Below, piece after piece: positions 7,044-18,922 of a DNA stretch of 64,000 nt. The first letter of the stretch is position 1. Every line of letters starts with the position of its first letter. Below the pieces are notes generated by a model, which had not been told where the DNA came from, made no database searches, and was given only the letters and a program-made list of their open reading frames with translations. This DNA comes from Rhizobiaceae bacterium (GTDB lineage: Bacteria; Pseudomonadota; Alphaproteobacteria; Rhizobiales; Rhizobiaceae), in assembly GCA_017643025.1 (NCBI GenBank), contig JAEPOG010000006.1:124001-188000 (forward strand). Direction: 5' to 3'. Made by a program: the position numbers and the translations under genes.

Positions 7044-8647
7044 AATTCGGACCCTGTCCGGTCGATGACGCGACCGGCGCCATTCTCGCGCACTCCACCA
7101 AAGCTGGCGATCGCAGGCTGCGAAAGGCGCACAGGCTGACGCCCGACGACATCGCGGCGCTGAAGGCTGCCGGAATCGATACCGTTGTCGCGGCCCGCCT
7201 CGATGAGAGCGACGTCGACGAGGACACAGCAGCCTCGCGCATTGCAGCAGCGCTGCAGATCGAAGGCGCGGAGGTGCGCGCGGCGTCGACCGGCCGGGTC
7301 AATATCCACGCATCCGCAGCCGGCGTGCTCACGGTCGACAAGCCGCTGATCGACGCGCTCAACGCCATCGATCCGGCGATCACGATTGCCACGCTGGCCG
7401 ACTTTTCTGCCGTTGAGGCCGGTCAGATGGTCGCGACTGTGAAGATCATTCCCTATGCCGTGCCCGGTGCGGACATCGAACTGGCCGAAGCGCGTGCGGG
7501 CGCAGGCAGGGCCTTTGCCGTGCATCCATTCCGCTCGATGCGTGTCGGTCTCGTCCAGACCGAACTCAACGGCACGAAGAAATCCGTGCTCGACAAGACC
7601 TCGGAACTGACCGCCGGTCGCCTGGCGCGGTCGCAAAGCAGCGTCACTGCAGAACTGCGCCGCCCTCACGAGGTGCAGGCTGTCGCCGAGGCGCTGAAAG
7701 CGCTCCTTGGCGACAATGACATGCTGATCGTCTTTGGCGCATCCGCCGTCAGTGATGAGAACGACGTGATTCCGGCTGCAATCCGCGCCGCTGGCGGTTC
7801 CGTCGAGCGGACGGGCATGCCGGTCGATCCGGGCAACTTGCTGGTGGTCGGCGAACTTGGCGGCAAGCCGGTTCTGGGCGCGCCCGGCTGTGCCCGCAGC
7901 CCGAAGCTCAACGGGTTCGACTGGGTGCTCGACCGCCTCGCGGCTGGCCTGCCAGTCACTTCGTCTGACATCGCAGGAATGGGCGTTGGCGGGCTGCTGG
8001 CCGAGATACCGTCGCGGCCGCAACCGCGTGAAGTGCGCCGCGCACGCCAGCTCTCGCTGGCAGCAGTACTCCTAGCCGCTGGAAAGTCGAGCCGGATGGC
8101 GGGCGGCAACAAGTTGCTGGCGCTTTTCGATGGCGAGCCGCTGGTGCGCCGCAGCGCCCGGGCGCTGATAGAGGCGGGGCTGGCCGAAACGGTTGTCGTG
8201 CTTGGCCATCAGGCCGCAGAGATTCGCTCGACGCTTGAGGGCATCGAGATCGCCAAGGTGGAAAACGCCGACTTCGCGTCCGGCATAGCCGGTTCGCTGA
8301 AAGCCGGCATCCGCGCCCTGCCTGCGTCGGTCGATGGCGTGCTCGTCATGCTTGCCGACATGCCGGAGGTTTCGTCCGACGACATCCGCAAGCTAACGGA
8401 TGCATTCCGGGAAAGTCAGGGAACCGCGATTGTCCGGGCGGCCGCCTCCGGGCAGCGAGGCAACCCGGTGATCCTGCCGAGGGTACTGTTCGATCAGGTC
8501 GAGACGCTGCAGGGCGACACCGGCGCGCGCCATATCGTAGAAAACAGTGACCTGGATGTCATCGACATCGAGATCGGGGAGGCGGCGCGTATCGACGTCG
8601 ATACGCCGGACGCTCTTGCCGCCGCCGGCGGAAAATTGGCCGGGTGA
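7040..8647 (+). CDS. Molybdopterin-binding / MobA-like NTP transferase fusion protein
   Basis: A 535-residue two-domain protein. The N-terminal part (about 1-335) resembles MoeA/CinA-type molybdopterin-binding domains, including 'MLIVFGASAVSDENDVIPAAIRAAGG' and 'GCARSPKLNGFDWVLDRLAAG'. The C-terminal part (about 345-535) is a MobA-like nucleotidyltransferase with the signature 'AAVLLAAGKSSRMAGGNKLL' and the metal-binding 'VLVMLADMPEVS'. This matches MocA-type molybdenum cofactor cytidylyltransferases fused to a MoeA-like domain, which make the cytosine dinucleotide cofactor of xanthine-dehydrogenase and CO-dehydrogenase family enzymes. The GTG start overlaps the xdhC stop. It closes the cassette that begins with moxR. 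Confidence 0.85.
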   Translation: MKFGPCPVDDATGAILAHSTKAGDRRLRKAHRLTPDDIAALKAAGIDTVVAARLDESDVDEDTAASRIAAALQIEGAEVRAASTGRVNIHASAAGVLTVDKPLIDALNAIDPAITIATLADFSAVEAGQMVATVKIIPYAVPGADIELAEARAGAGRAFAVHPFRSMRVGLVQTELNGTKKSVLDKTSELTAGRLARSQSSVTAELRRPHEVQAVAEALKALLGDNDMLIVFGASAVSDENDVIPAAIRAAGGSVERTGMPVDPGNLLVVGELGGKPVLGAPGCARSPKLNGFDWVLDRLAAGLPVTSSDIAGMGVGGLLAEIPSRPQPREVRRARQLSLAAVLLAAGKSSRMAGGNKLLALFDGEPLVRRSARALIEAGLAETVVVLGHQAAEIRSTLEGIEIAKVENADFASGIAGSLKAGIRALPASVDGVLVMLADMPEVSSDDIRKLTDAFRESQGTAIVRAAASGQRGNPVILPRVLFDQVETLQGDTGARHIVENSDLDVIDIEIGEAARIDVDTPDALAAAGGKLAG

Positions 8648-8716
8648 AGCCGGGTTGCCCAAAAATCGACCGCTCCCTGTGGCCGTGTCGAGGGTGAAAC
8701 GGATACCTTGTCGGCC

Positions 8717-9589
8717 ATGAATCGATTCACCCTCGCTCTGCTGTTTCTTGCGGTCTCGTCCGGCTTCGCCGCCGCGCAGCTTTTGCCGCCGCACAAGGAC
8801 AATCTTTTCGCCTACCCCATAGTGCTGGCGGTGGAGGATGGCGGCGACTACCGCGTCGTCGACTACAGCGCCCAGCGCGACATCAACGACCGCGACCAGG
8901 TGCCGGAGCGTCGCGTTCACAATCAGTACATTTCTACCGGCGTGCGCCGGGCGCAGCACGATCTGGTGGCCGAGACCTCCGCAGGCAAGGTGCCGCACAT
9001 CGCGGTGGGCACGTCGCGCGGCGCCAGCGTCATCGTCGTCTACATACACGGGCAGGGTGGCAACCGCCGGCAGGGGGCGAACGATTACACCTTCGGCGGC
9101 AACTTCAACCGCATCAAGAATCTCGTGCATTCCGCCGGCGGTCTTTATTTGTCGCCCGATTTCGTCGACTTCGGCGAAAGAGGGACCGCCCAGATATCGG
9201 CGTTGCTAAGCATCTACATGCGCGCATCGCCCAGCGCGAAGGTGGTGCTCGCCTGCGGTTCGATGGGAGGAGCGCATTGCTGGCGCATTGCGCGCGATCC
9301 GGCAATGGCGGAACGCCTCGGCGGACTGCTTTTGCTGGGCTCCATGTGGGACGACGGGTTCTTTTCCAGCCCCGCATACAAGCGCGGCGTGCCGGTGTTT
9401 TTCGGCCATGGTAGCCGCGACGGGGTATTCCCGATCGACACGGTGAAGGCGTTCTACCGCAAGGTTCGAAGCGCATCGCCGGGTTATCCGATCCGTATGG
9501 TGCGGTTCGAGGATGGCAGCCACGGACTGCCGATCCGCATGACCGACTGGCGCGAGACCGTGAACTGGATGCTTGCGAATGCACGCTGA
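8717..9589 (+). CDS. Secreted alpha/beta hydrolase
   Basis: A 290-residue protein with a signal peptide (MNRFTLALLFLAVSSGF, then AAAQ) and an alpha/beta-hydrolase body. The catalytic triad can be read: nucleophile Ser in GSMGG, Asp in 'GHGSRDGVFP' and His in 'FEDGSHGLP'. 'VVYIHGQGGNRRQG' near residue 100 is the oxyanion-hole strand. The start is taken at the ATG at 8717; a TTG three codons upstream is also possible. The protein should be periplasmic; substrate unknown. It is followed closely by a DUF1330 gene. An antiparallel frame across this gene is a coding shadow. Confidence 0.75.
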   Translation: MNRFTLALLFLAVSSGFAAAQLLPPHKDNLFAYPIVLAVEDGGDYRVVDYSAQRDINDRDQVPERRVHNQYISTGVRRAQHDLVAETSAGKVPHIAVGTSRGASVIVVYIHGQGGNRRQGANDYTFGGNFNRIKNLVHSAGGLYLSPDFVDFGERGTAQISALLSIYMRASPSAKVVLACGSMGGAHCWRIARDPAMAERLGGLLLLGSMWDDGFFSSPAYKRGVPVFFGHGSRDGVFPIDTVKAFYRKVRSASPGYPIRMVRFEDGSHGLPIRMTDWRETVNWMLANAR

Positions 9590-9601
9590 GAGGGAATGAG
9601 C

Positions 9602-10015
9602 ATGCATGTCGACCCGACTCGCGAAAAATTCGGACAGTTTCGCGGCCTGCCCGATGAAGGCCCGATCCATATGCTCAATCTGGTCCGCCTGCGTGACAGG
9701 GCCGAATATGCCGATGGCACCCAGGCGACGGGCGCGGAAGCCTATGCGGCATATGGCAAGGAGAGCGGCCCCATCTTCCGCCGCGTCGGCGGCCGCATTG
9801 CCTGGTCGGGCGAGTTCCGGCTGATGCTGATCGGACCCGAGGACGAGCACTGGGATCTGTGTTTCATCGCCGAATATCCGAGCGGCGCCGCATTCGTGGA
9901 AATGGTCAAGGATCCCGAGTACCAGAAGGCCGTCCGCCACCGTCAGGCTGCGGTACAGGATTCCCGGCTGATACGGCTCTCGCCTCGCAATTCCGGCGCA
10001 GGCTTTGGCGAATAA
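9602..10015 (+). CDS. DUF1330 family protein
   Basis: A 137-residue member of the dimeric alpha/beta barrel (ferredoxin-like) DUF1330 family. The family pattern is visible in 'GPIHMLNLVRLRDRAEYADGT', 'GGRIAWSGEFRLMLIG', 'WDLCFIAEYPSGAAFVEMVKDPEYQ' and the terminal 'AAVQDSRLIRLSP'. I prefer the ATG at 9602, which has AGAGGG 7 nt before it; the ATG at 9596 is almost on top of that ribosome-binding site. It starts 12 nt after the upstream hydrolase gene, so the two are probably co-transcribed. The biochemical role of DUF1330 proteins is not established. Confidence 0.78.
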   Translation: MHVDPTREKFGQFRGLPDEGPIHMLNLVRLRDRAEYADGTQATGAEAYAAYGKESGPIFRRVGGRIAWSGEFRLMLIGPEDEHWDLCFIAEYPSGAAFVEMVKDPEYQKAVRHRQAAVQDSRLIRLSPRNSGAGFGE

Positions 10016-10018
10016 GTC

Positions 10019-11056
10019 TTACGGACCCGAGGCGTAGTCCAAAACAGTCTTCTCGTTGATCTCGCCGTCATAGGAGGCGTCGACGTCATAGCGCACGAGC
10101 GAAAACTCGCCGTTCCTGAACAGCCACCGCCCGGTCGATGAGGCGTCGCCGAGGCCTCGCCACTTCGCCCATGAATTGATCGTGCGCGTATCGGGATCGT
10201 ATTCGGAGTTGACGAGTTCGGGCACGGTCCGGAACCCGATCACGTAAATTTCCTCCACAGCGCTTTCCGGGTTGTTTTCGTCGCGGTAGCGGATGTCGAG
10301 TTCGGGCACCGCGAAGCTCAGCGTCCGCAGCTCTTCATTCTCGTTCGCGAAGATGTAGACATGCGATTCATTGTACGCGCCGCGGTTGCAAAGAAAGGCG
10401 AACAGCCGTGCCTGCCGCTCGGGTGCGGTTGCTTCTTCATAGTCGTAGCGGAACCGGATCGTATGGCTCTCCGGCGCCATTTCCTCGCTGCTGAACCCGC
10501 CCTGGCAGAGTTCTGCAAGCGTTAGCTCGTAGAGGCCGACGGCCCGCTCCTGGAGCAGGTCGACCGGCCGGGTCTCAGCGCTGCCGCATGACGCTGGAAC
10601 GGCCTCGTTGAGCGGCTTGTCGGAAACCGAAAACCGGCCCCGCTCGATCTGAAGCGGCGTGAACTCGTCGGTCGGTATGTCCGGATTGCTCATCCGCAGT
10701 TCGTAGCAACCCGAAAAAACGCGTGCCGCGCCGTCCGTTCCATAGGCTTCGATCGCAACCGGCAGCTGGAAATGGGTGCTGCCGGCCGCGCCTTCTTCGC
10801 TCGGGCTGCCGGTACGCAATTCAACCCCCGCCGTGTCGGCGTAGCCGTCGGCATAGGCCTGGAGGCTGGCCGCGGGCGGCGTGGCGAAGTAGCTCCAGGC
10901 GCGGGCATATTCCTGGCGGTTGATGGCGTTGTAGAGCGAACGGATCAGCACGACCGGATCGGACCGGTCATCGACATACTGGTCCTGCCCGAATGCCGGG
11001 TTGCCAAATGTCGCCATTCCCAGAAAGGCAGCCAGAACGATCCGCATCGATGTCAT
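10019..11056 (-). CDS. DUF1176 domain-containing secreted protein
   Basis: A 345-residue protein with a signal peptide ending near residue 23 (PAFGQDQ). The region after it, 'YVDDRSDPVVLIRSLYNAINRQEYARAWSYF', is the N-terminal domain commonly joined to DUF1176 in rhizobia; 'GSTHFQLPVAIEAYGTDG', 'VFSGCYELRMSNP' and a C-terminal 'GDASSTGRWLFRNGEFSLVRYDVDASYDGEIN' fit the same family. Four Cys residues may form periplasmic disulfides. Two starts are possible, ATG at 11056 and ATG at 11047, each with GGAG at a workable distance. It converges on the DUF1330 gene with 3 nt between stops. Function unknown. Confidence 0.7.
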   Translation of the reverse strand: MTSMRIVLAAFLGMATFGNPAFGQDQYVDDRSDPVVLIRSLYNAINRQEYARAWSYFATPPAASLQAYADGYADTAGVELRTGSPSEEGAAGSTHFQLPVAIEAYGTDGAARVFSGCYELRMSNPDIPTDEFTPLQIERGRFSVSDKPLNEAVPASCGSAETRPVDLLQERAVGLYELTLAELCQGGFSSEEMAPESHTIRFRYDYEEATAPERQARLFAFLCNRGAYNESHVYIFANENEELRTLSFAVPELDIRYRDENNPESAVEEIYVIGFRTVPELVNSEYDPDTRTINSWAKWRGLGDASSTGRWLFRNGEFSLVRYDVDASYDGEINEKTVLDYASGP

Positions 11057-11270
11057 CTCCGTCTCCCACCGTCAGACAAGCGTGCCAATACGGCAACAGT
11101 GCGTGAGAAGCCAGGCGGCGCGCAAGGACGATCTTGGGTAATGCGCAGGCCGGCAGTGAGGCTCGTTTCACCGACAGCTAAAATGCCCCGTTTCTCGTCC
11201 CGAATTTCTTAAGTCGTGCCTGCTACCCTGCAAGTTGAAGCATTGGAACCAGCGGAACGGAGCGGAATTG

Positions 11271-11744
11271 TTGAAGCCGCACGAAGACCGTGATTTTGCG
11301 ACCGTGCTCGACGAGTTGCTGGCCGAAGCCGGCGCCGAAGAGCGCGACGAAGCGCGCCCGGAGGTCCGGCTAGACTATCTGTCGGTCGCGGATGAGTTGC
11401 ACTCCGGCCGCATCGTGATCTCCCGCGACGAAGCCGCAGCTGAATATTTGGACGGCGCCGGTGAGCCCGGGAAGCCTGTGGTCGACGCGCCGCCGCTCGC
11501 ACCCGAGCATCCCGATACCCTGCCCACGGACCCCCAGTCGATCGCCAGCGAACTGGGCCTCGACAAGGGTCGTCCGCCCGCCGATCTCAACATGCTGAGG
11601 CGTCGCTTTGCTGTCGCAAATCATCCCGATCGCGTTGCGCAGCATCTGCGCGATGATGCAATGAGACGCATGCAGATCGCCAACATGCTGATCGACGAGG
11701 CAAAGAAGAAGCAGGCCGCTGCACGTGGCTTCTTCAAGCGCTAG
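11271..11744 (+). CDS. DnaJ-like (J-domain remnant) protein
   Basis: A protein of about 157 residues whose C-terminal 60 residues resemble a J domain, with the HPD tripeptide in 'RRRFAVANHPDRVAQHLRDDAMRRMQIANMLIDEAKK'. This HPD loop is what stimulates DnaK ATPase. The N-terminal part is acidic and probably flexible ('FATVLDELLAEAGAEERDEARPE'). The start is uncertain: consecutive TTG codons at 11268 and 11271 follow a good ribosome-binding site (GGAGCGG), while an earlier TTG at 11235 lacks one. The stop overlaps the stop of the convergent MATE gene within a CTAG tetranucleotide. It is probably a DnaK co-chaperone of unknown client. Confidence 0.65.
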   Translation: MKPHEDRDFATVLDELLAEAGAEERDEARPEVRLDYLSVADELHSGRIVISRDEAAAEYLDGAGEPGKPVVDAPPLAPEHPDTLPTDPQSIASELGLDKGRPPADLNMLRRRFAVANHPDRVAQHLRDDAMRRMQIANMLIDEAKKKQAAARGFFKR

Positions 11745-13126
11745 CTCAGAAGCGTCCCGCGCCGCATCCATCTCGCAACAAGCAGAACCGCGACACTGGC
11801 AAGGCCGAAAAACAGGCCTAGCCAGATGCCGACGCCGTCCAGGCCGTAGTTGAAGGCAAGGATATAGCCGAGGGGCAGTCCGATGCCCCAATAGCCGATT
11901 GCCGCCAGAAGCATCGGTTTCGTCGTGTCGTGAAGGCCGCGCAGCATTCCCGCCGCCACGGCCTGCGCGCCATCGACAATCTGAAAGAGGGCGGCGAGCG
12001 ACAGGAACGTGACAGCCGTACCGATCACGGCTGCGTTGGCGGGGTCACCGAGATTGATGAAGCCGGCGATAAGCACGGTCGGAAACAAGAGCATGAGCAC
12101 CGCCATCGCGGCCATGAAGGTGCTGCCGAGCGCCAATGCCGTCCAGCCGGCGCGACCGACCGCGTCAAAATCGCGGGCGCCGAACGCCCGTCCGACGCGC
12201 ACGGTGACGGCCTGGCCGATGCTCATCGGCACCATGAAGCTGACCGACGCCACCTGGATCGCGATGGCGTGAGCGGCAAGCGCTACCGGGCCGATCAGCC
12301 CCATCATGAAGGTGGCAGCGTTGAAGATGGACACTTCGAAGGCGAGGATGCCGGCAATCGGTGCGCCGAGCTTGAACATCTGTACGAAGCGCGGCCAGTC
12401 GGGGCGCCAGAAACGGCCGAAAAGCCTGTAGCGCCGGAACTGCCGCTCGAACGTCACCACCAGCGCCATGCCGGTGAACATCAGCGTCATCGATAGCGTG
12501 GTAGCGATGCCGGCGCCGACGAGTTCGAGCTTCGGGAAGCCCAGATTGCCGTACATCAGACACCAGTTGGCGAAAGCGTTGAAGACGACTGCCATGCACA
12601 CCACGGCCAGCGCCCAGCCCGGGCGTTCCAGCGCCGAGATGAAATTGCGCAGCACGATGTAGCCGTAAAAGGGCAGGGTGGCCCACAGCATGGCCCTGAG
12701 ATAATCGCCCGCGTCCGCGGCGAGATTCGGCTGCTGGCCCATCCACGCCAGGAAAGACCCGCCATGCCACAGGAATAGCCAGATCGGCACCGACGCCGTA
12801 ACGGCGAGCCATAGGCCTTGCCGCACCGTGCGGCGGACCTCGCGCACCGAATGTTTGTTGCGGCCGAGTTCCGTCGCAATCATCGGGGAGCTCGCCAGCA
12901 TCAGGCCGAGCCCGAGCATCATCGGACCGAAATAGAGGTTGCCGCCCAGCGCGCCGGCAGCCAGTGCCTCGGGCCCGAGCCGGCCCATCATGACGACGTC
13001 GGTCGTGGTCATGCCCATTTGCGCGAGATTGGTGAGGATCATCGGCCAGGCGAGCAAAATCGTCGCTCGCGCTTCCGCAAGCCAGTCCGGGCCCGGTGCC
13101 GCCGCATTCCGCGCCGCGATCGCCAT
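11741..13126 (-). CDS. MATE family multidrug/Na+ efflux transporter (NorM-like)
   Basis: A 461-residue inner-membrane protein with about twelve hydrophobic segments in two similar halves, as in the MATE family. Typical patterns are 'LAWPMILTNLAQMGMTTTDVVMMGRLGPEALAAGALGGNLYF' at the N-terminus, 'LRAMLWATLPFYGYIVLRNFISALERPGWAL' and 'FQIVDGAQAVAAGMLRGLHDTTKPMLLAAIGYWGIGLPLGYILAF' in the second half. MATE proteins export cationic drugs or metabolites using Na+ or H+. Start ATG at 13126 follows AGGAGA. It is divergent from pyrG, with 164 nt between, and overlaps the DnaJ-like gene by 4 nt at the stop. Confidence 0.9.
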   Translation of the reverse strand: MAIAARNAAAPGPDWLAEARATILLAWPMILTNLAQMGMTTTDVVMMGRLGPEALAAGALGGNLYFGPMMLGLGLMLASSPMIATELGRNKHSVREVRRTVRQGLWLAVTASVPIWLFLWHGGSFLAWMGQQPNLAADAGDYLRAMLWATLPFYGYIVLRNFISALERPGWALAVVCMAVVFNAFANWCLMYGNLGFPKLELVGAGIATTLSMTLMFTGMALVVTFERQFRRYRLFGRFWRPDWPRFVQMFKLGAPIAGILAFEVSIFNAATFMMGLIGPVALAAHAIAIQVASVSFMVPMSIGQAVTVRVGRAFGARDFDAVGRAGWTALALGSTFMAAMAVLMLLFPTVLIAGFINLGDPANAAVIGTAVTFLSLAALFQIVDGAQAVAAGMLRGLHDTTKPMLLAAIGYWGIGLPLGYILAFNYGLDGVGIWLGLFFGLASVAVLLVARWMRRGTLLS

Positions 13127-13278
13127 GACGATTTCTCCTATGGAGCCGCCTTCTAGCCGCGCTGGCGGTCAATTCAAGCGCGTTTGCTTGGGCCAGCAGT
13201 CGCCCGGCTGCCGCTGCGTCACGCAAAATATGCCGGTAACCGACATTTCTGCTGGCAGAATCGGTTTGGCGTCGCTAA

Positions 13279-14919
<1,641 letters not shown>

Positions 14920-14922
14920 CCT

Positions 14923-15534
14923 TCAGAAGGTCGCGCTGCCCTTCAGCGCCTCGTCCAGCAGCTTTTCATATTTGCCGCGCGGCAGGTCCTTCGCACCGAA
15001 GCGCTTGAGATGCGGTGTCGTGAACTGCGTGTCGAGCAGCAGAAAGCCGCGATTGTTCAAGTGCTCGACCAGATGGACGAGGCAGACCTTGGAGGCATCC
15101 CGCTCGCGCGAAAACATGCTTTCTCCGAAGAACGCGGCGCCCAGCGTCACGCCGTAGAGGCCGCCGGCCAGCTTGCCGTCACGCCAGGCTTCGACGGTAT
15201 GGCAGTGGCCTCGCCGGAAGAGTTCCAGGTAAGCCTCGCGGATCGGCCCGTTGATCCAGGTGCTGCGCCGATCCGGTCTGGGCTCGGCGCAGCCGGCGAT
15301 GACGGCTTCGAAGTCACAGTCCCGCCGCAGCTCGAAGCGCTCTTGCCGCACCGCTTTCGCTAGGCTTTTCGGGATGTGGAAATCGTTGAGCGGAAGAACG
15401 CCGCGCATCTCCGGCCTGACCCAGAAGACTTCCGGGTCGTCGGCAGCTTCCGCCATCGGAAACACGCCCGTCGCGTAGGCCCGCAGCAGCAGATCCGGCG
15501 GTATCCTGAATCCGGGCGCGAAGGGCCGGCTCAT
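14923..15534 (-). CDS. aat: Leucyl/phenylalanyl-tRNA--protein transferase
   Basis: A 203-residue Aat protein that attaches Leu or Phe from tRNA to N-terminal Arg or Lys, marking proteins for ClpS/ClpAP degradation by the N-end rule. Signature stretches are '[15 protein letters not shown]', '[14 protein letters not shown]', '[26 protein letters not shown]', '[20 protein letters not shown]' and '[16 protein letters not shown]'. I chose the ATG at 15534, which has AGGAG upstream and starts the conserved '[12 protein letters not shown]' region; 11 extra upstream codons look non-conserved. It follows accC by 87 nt on the same strand and converges on pyrG. Confidence 0.95.
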   Translation of the reverse strand: MSRPFAPGFRIPPDLLLRAYATGVFPMAEAADDPEVFWVRPEMRGVLPLNDFHIPKSLAKAVRQERFELRRDCDFEAVIAGCAEPRPDRRSTWINGPIREAYLELFRRGHCHTVEAWRDGKLAGGLYGVTLGAAFFGESMFSRERDASKVCLVHLVEHLNNRGFLLLDTQFTTPHLKRFGAKDLPRGKYEKLLDEALKGSATF

Positions 15535-15621
15535 CGCGGGAATACTCCTGAACGTCCGCCCCGACAATTGTCGCTTCGCGCCGTTGTTTCAACCGGCCTG
15601 CGACAAATCCCGCGTCGACGC

Positions 15622-16965
<1,344 letters not shown>

Positions 16966-16977
16966 CCGACCGGCAGC

Positions 16978-17457
16978 CTATTCGATGACGACCAGCGGCT
17001 CGCCGAACTCGACGGGCTGCGAGTCTTCGAACAGGATTTCAGTGACCTTGCCGGCGCGCGGCGACGGGATCTGGTTCATTGTCTTCATCGCCTCGATGAT
17101 CAGAAGCGTCTGCCCTTCGCGCACCATCTGCCCGACCTCGATAAACGCCTTGGCTCCGGGTGAGGGCGCGCCATAAGCGGTACCGACCATAGGCGATGTC
17201 ACGGTGTTCTTCGAGGCTGCGGCCTTCGCGGGTGCTGCTGGCGCATCCGCCGCCTTGGGTTCGGCAGCACGGGGGGCAGGCGCTTCCGCTGCCGGCGCGG
17301 CGACGGTGTAGGTCTGCGCGGCCGCCGGCGCTTGGCGCGATACGCGCACCTTCATGTCGCCGATCTCAACCTCGATCTCGGTGAGTTTGGTTTCGTTGAG
17401 AATGCCCGCCAGATCGCGGATCATTTGCTGGTCTATTTCAGACTTCTTGGTCGTCAT
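16978..17457 (-). CDS. accB: Acetyl-CoA carboxylase, biotin carboxyl carrier protein
   Basis: A 159-residue biotin carboxyl carrier protein. The C-terminal biotinyl domain has the canonical '[10 protein letters not shown]', with Lys125 as the predicted biotinylation site, preceded by '[32 protein letters not shown]'. Between residues about 43 and 83 there is a flexible Ala/Pro-rich linker, and the N-terminal '[29 protein letters not shown]' is the usual AccB start. It is followed by accC after 12 nt and preceded by aroQ with 27 nt between, so the three are likely co-transcribed. Confidence 0.97.
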   Translation of the reverse strand: MTTKKSEIDQQMIRDLAGILNETKLTEIEVEIGDMKVRVSRQAPAAAQTYTVAAPAAEAPAPRAAEPKAADAPAAPAKAAASKNTVTSPMVGTAYGAPSPGAKAFIEVGQMVREGQTLLIIEAMKTMNQIPSPRAGKVTEILFEDSQPVEFGEPLVVIE

Positions 17458-17484
17458 TCCACTTTCGCCTTTTGTACCGACCGG

Positions 17485-17922
17485 TCACACGCGCGCGGCA
17501 AGCGCGTGTAGCGCCATGATGTAGCCTTGCGGACCGAAACCGCAAATCATTCCGACTGCGACCGGCGCTATCATCGAATGATGACGAAACTGTTCGCGCG
17601 CATGAATGTTCGACAGATGCACCTCCGCTACGGGAAGTGGCGCCACCGCGCGGATCGCGTCATGCAACGCGATCGAGGTGTGTCCGTATGCGCCCGGGTT
17701 GAGGATGATGCCGGCAGCCTTGCTGCCTGCTTCCTGAATCCAGTCGACGAGCACGCCTTCATGGTTCGACTGCCGGAAATCAACGTCGAGGCCGAGCGGC
17801 TTTCCTGTCTCGCGGCAGTCTTCGCCGATCTCGTCGAGAGTCTTGCCCCCGTAAATGCCGGGCTCGCGTGCGCCGAGCATGTTCAGGTTCGGACCGTTCA
17901 GGACGAAAATCGTTTTGCCCAT
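17485..17922 (-). CDS. aroQ: Type II 3-dehydroquinate dehydratase
   Basis: A 145-residue type II dehydroquinase, which forms a dodecamer and dehydrates 3-dehydroquinate to 3-dehydroshikimate in the shikimate pathway. Motifs present are '[18 protein letters not shown]' with the catalytic Tyr, '[16 protein letters not shown]', '[17 protein letters not shown]' and '[18 protein letters not shown]' with the catalytic His. The start is the ATG at 17922 ([11 protein letters not shown]); 13 upstream in-frame codons are not family-like. It precedes accB on the minus strand, an arrangement commonly conserved in alphaproteobacteria. Confidence 0.96.
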   Translation of the reverse strand: MGKTIFVLNGPNLNMLGAREPGIYGGKTLDEIGEDCRETGKPLGLDVDFRQSNHEGVLVDWIQEAGSKAAGIILNPGAYGHTSIALHDAIRAVAPLPVAEVHLSNIHAREQFRHHSMIAPVAVGMICGFGPQGYIMALHALAARV

Positions 17923-18079
17923 CAGCACTCTTTCGCGCTGCCACGCGCGCCACGGCCGCACCCCCGTCGGGCGCGGCGCCCTCTATAGAGGGCATAGACT
18001 GCCGCGAAAAGAGCGCAAGGAGCAAGTTTTCCTGTCCACAGGGCGCCGGTTGGCAGTTTTGCAACGTGGAGGCGAGTAC

Positions 18080-18868
18080 TCAGTTCTCGCGCGCGGTAGC
18101 GATGCTGGCTGCAAGGGCATCGCGGCCCTGCGCGCCGAAGATCACCTCGTTGCCGACAACATAGGACGGTGTCCCGGTAACCGACAACGCGCTGGCCAGG
18201 TTGTAGGTTTCGGCGAAAGCCTGCTCGATTTCCGGATTGTCCATTTCCGCGCGCAACGATGCTTCGTCCAGGCCGAACGACAGCGCAATCCGCATCGCGC
18301 TGGCTTCGTCGGCGCGGCCCGGATGGCTCAGCAGCGCCTGATGGAAATCGCCGTACTGGTCGGGTGCAAGCGTTCGGAACGCCATGGAAACGAGGTGTGC
18401 CTTGCGCGAATCGGGCCCGAGGATCGGGAATTCTTTCATGACGAAGCGCAGGTCCGGGTCGTCCGCAACCAAGGCCTGCATGTCGGCGAGCGCCCGTTTG
18501 CAATAGCCGCAATTGTAGTCGAAGAACTCGACGACTGTGATATCGCCCTCCGGGTTGCCGACGACGCCGTCATAGTCGGCGTTGAAGATCAGGTCGGGCG
18601 AAGTTGCGATTGCTTGTGATTGCGCCAGCCGGCGGTCCTGCTCCTGCTTTTCCTCCAGCGCGATCTGCACTTCCAGCATGATCTCCGGGTTGGTGATGAG
18701 ATAATCCCTGACGATCGCCTCGATCTCGCCGCGCTCGAGCGTTGCCGCCAGCGGCGCATCCGAAGGCCGCGCGGCTGCCGGACTGCCGCTGCCGGATAGA
18801 TATCCAACCGCCAGCATGGCGAATGAGAGCCCGATACCGAGGGTCCCGACTACGATGGCGTTCTTCAT
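18080..18868 (-). CDS. DsbA-family thiol:disulfide oxidoreductase (ScsC/Com1-like)
   Basis: A 262-residue periplasmic, N-terminally anchored thioredoxin-fold protein. After a hydrophobic segment (residues about 4-25) comes a helical region ('GEIEAIVRDYLITNPEIMLEVQIALEEKQEQ'), as in ScsC/Com1-type isomerases that use it for oligomerisation. The active site is CGYC at residues 120-123 in 'VVEFFDYNCGYCKRALADM', and the cis-proline loop reads 'VTGTPSYVVGNEVIFGA'. The start is the ATG at 18868, beginning the membrane anchor; an in-frame ATG at 18901 lacks a ribosome-binding site. The gene lies about 157 nt upstream of aroQ on the same strand. Confidence 0.88.
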   Translation of the reverse strand: MKNAIVVGTLGIGLSFAMLAVGYLSGSGSPAAARPSDAPLAATLERGEIEAIVRDYLITNPEIMLEVQIALEEKQEQDRRLAQSQAIATSPDLIFNADYDGVVGNPEGDITVVEFFDYNCGYCKRALADMQALVADDPDLRFVMKEFPILGPDSRKAHLVSMAFRTLAPDQYGDFHQALLSHPGRADEASAMRIALSFGLDEASLRAEMDNPEIEQAFAETYNLASALSVTGTPSYVVGNEVIFGAQGRDALAASIATAREN

Positions 18869-18922
18869 GTCTTGGCGATCCTGCTCCAGTTGGTCCGGCA
18901 TGCATGCCGAACGGATTTCAAT

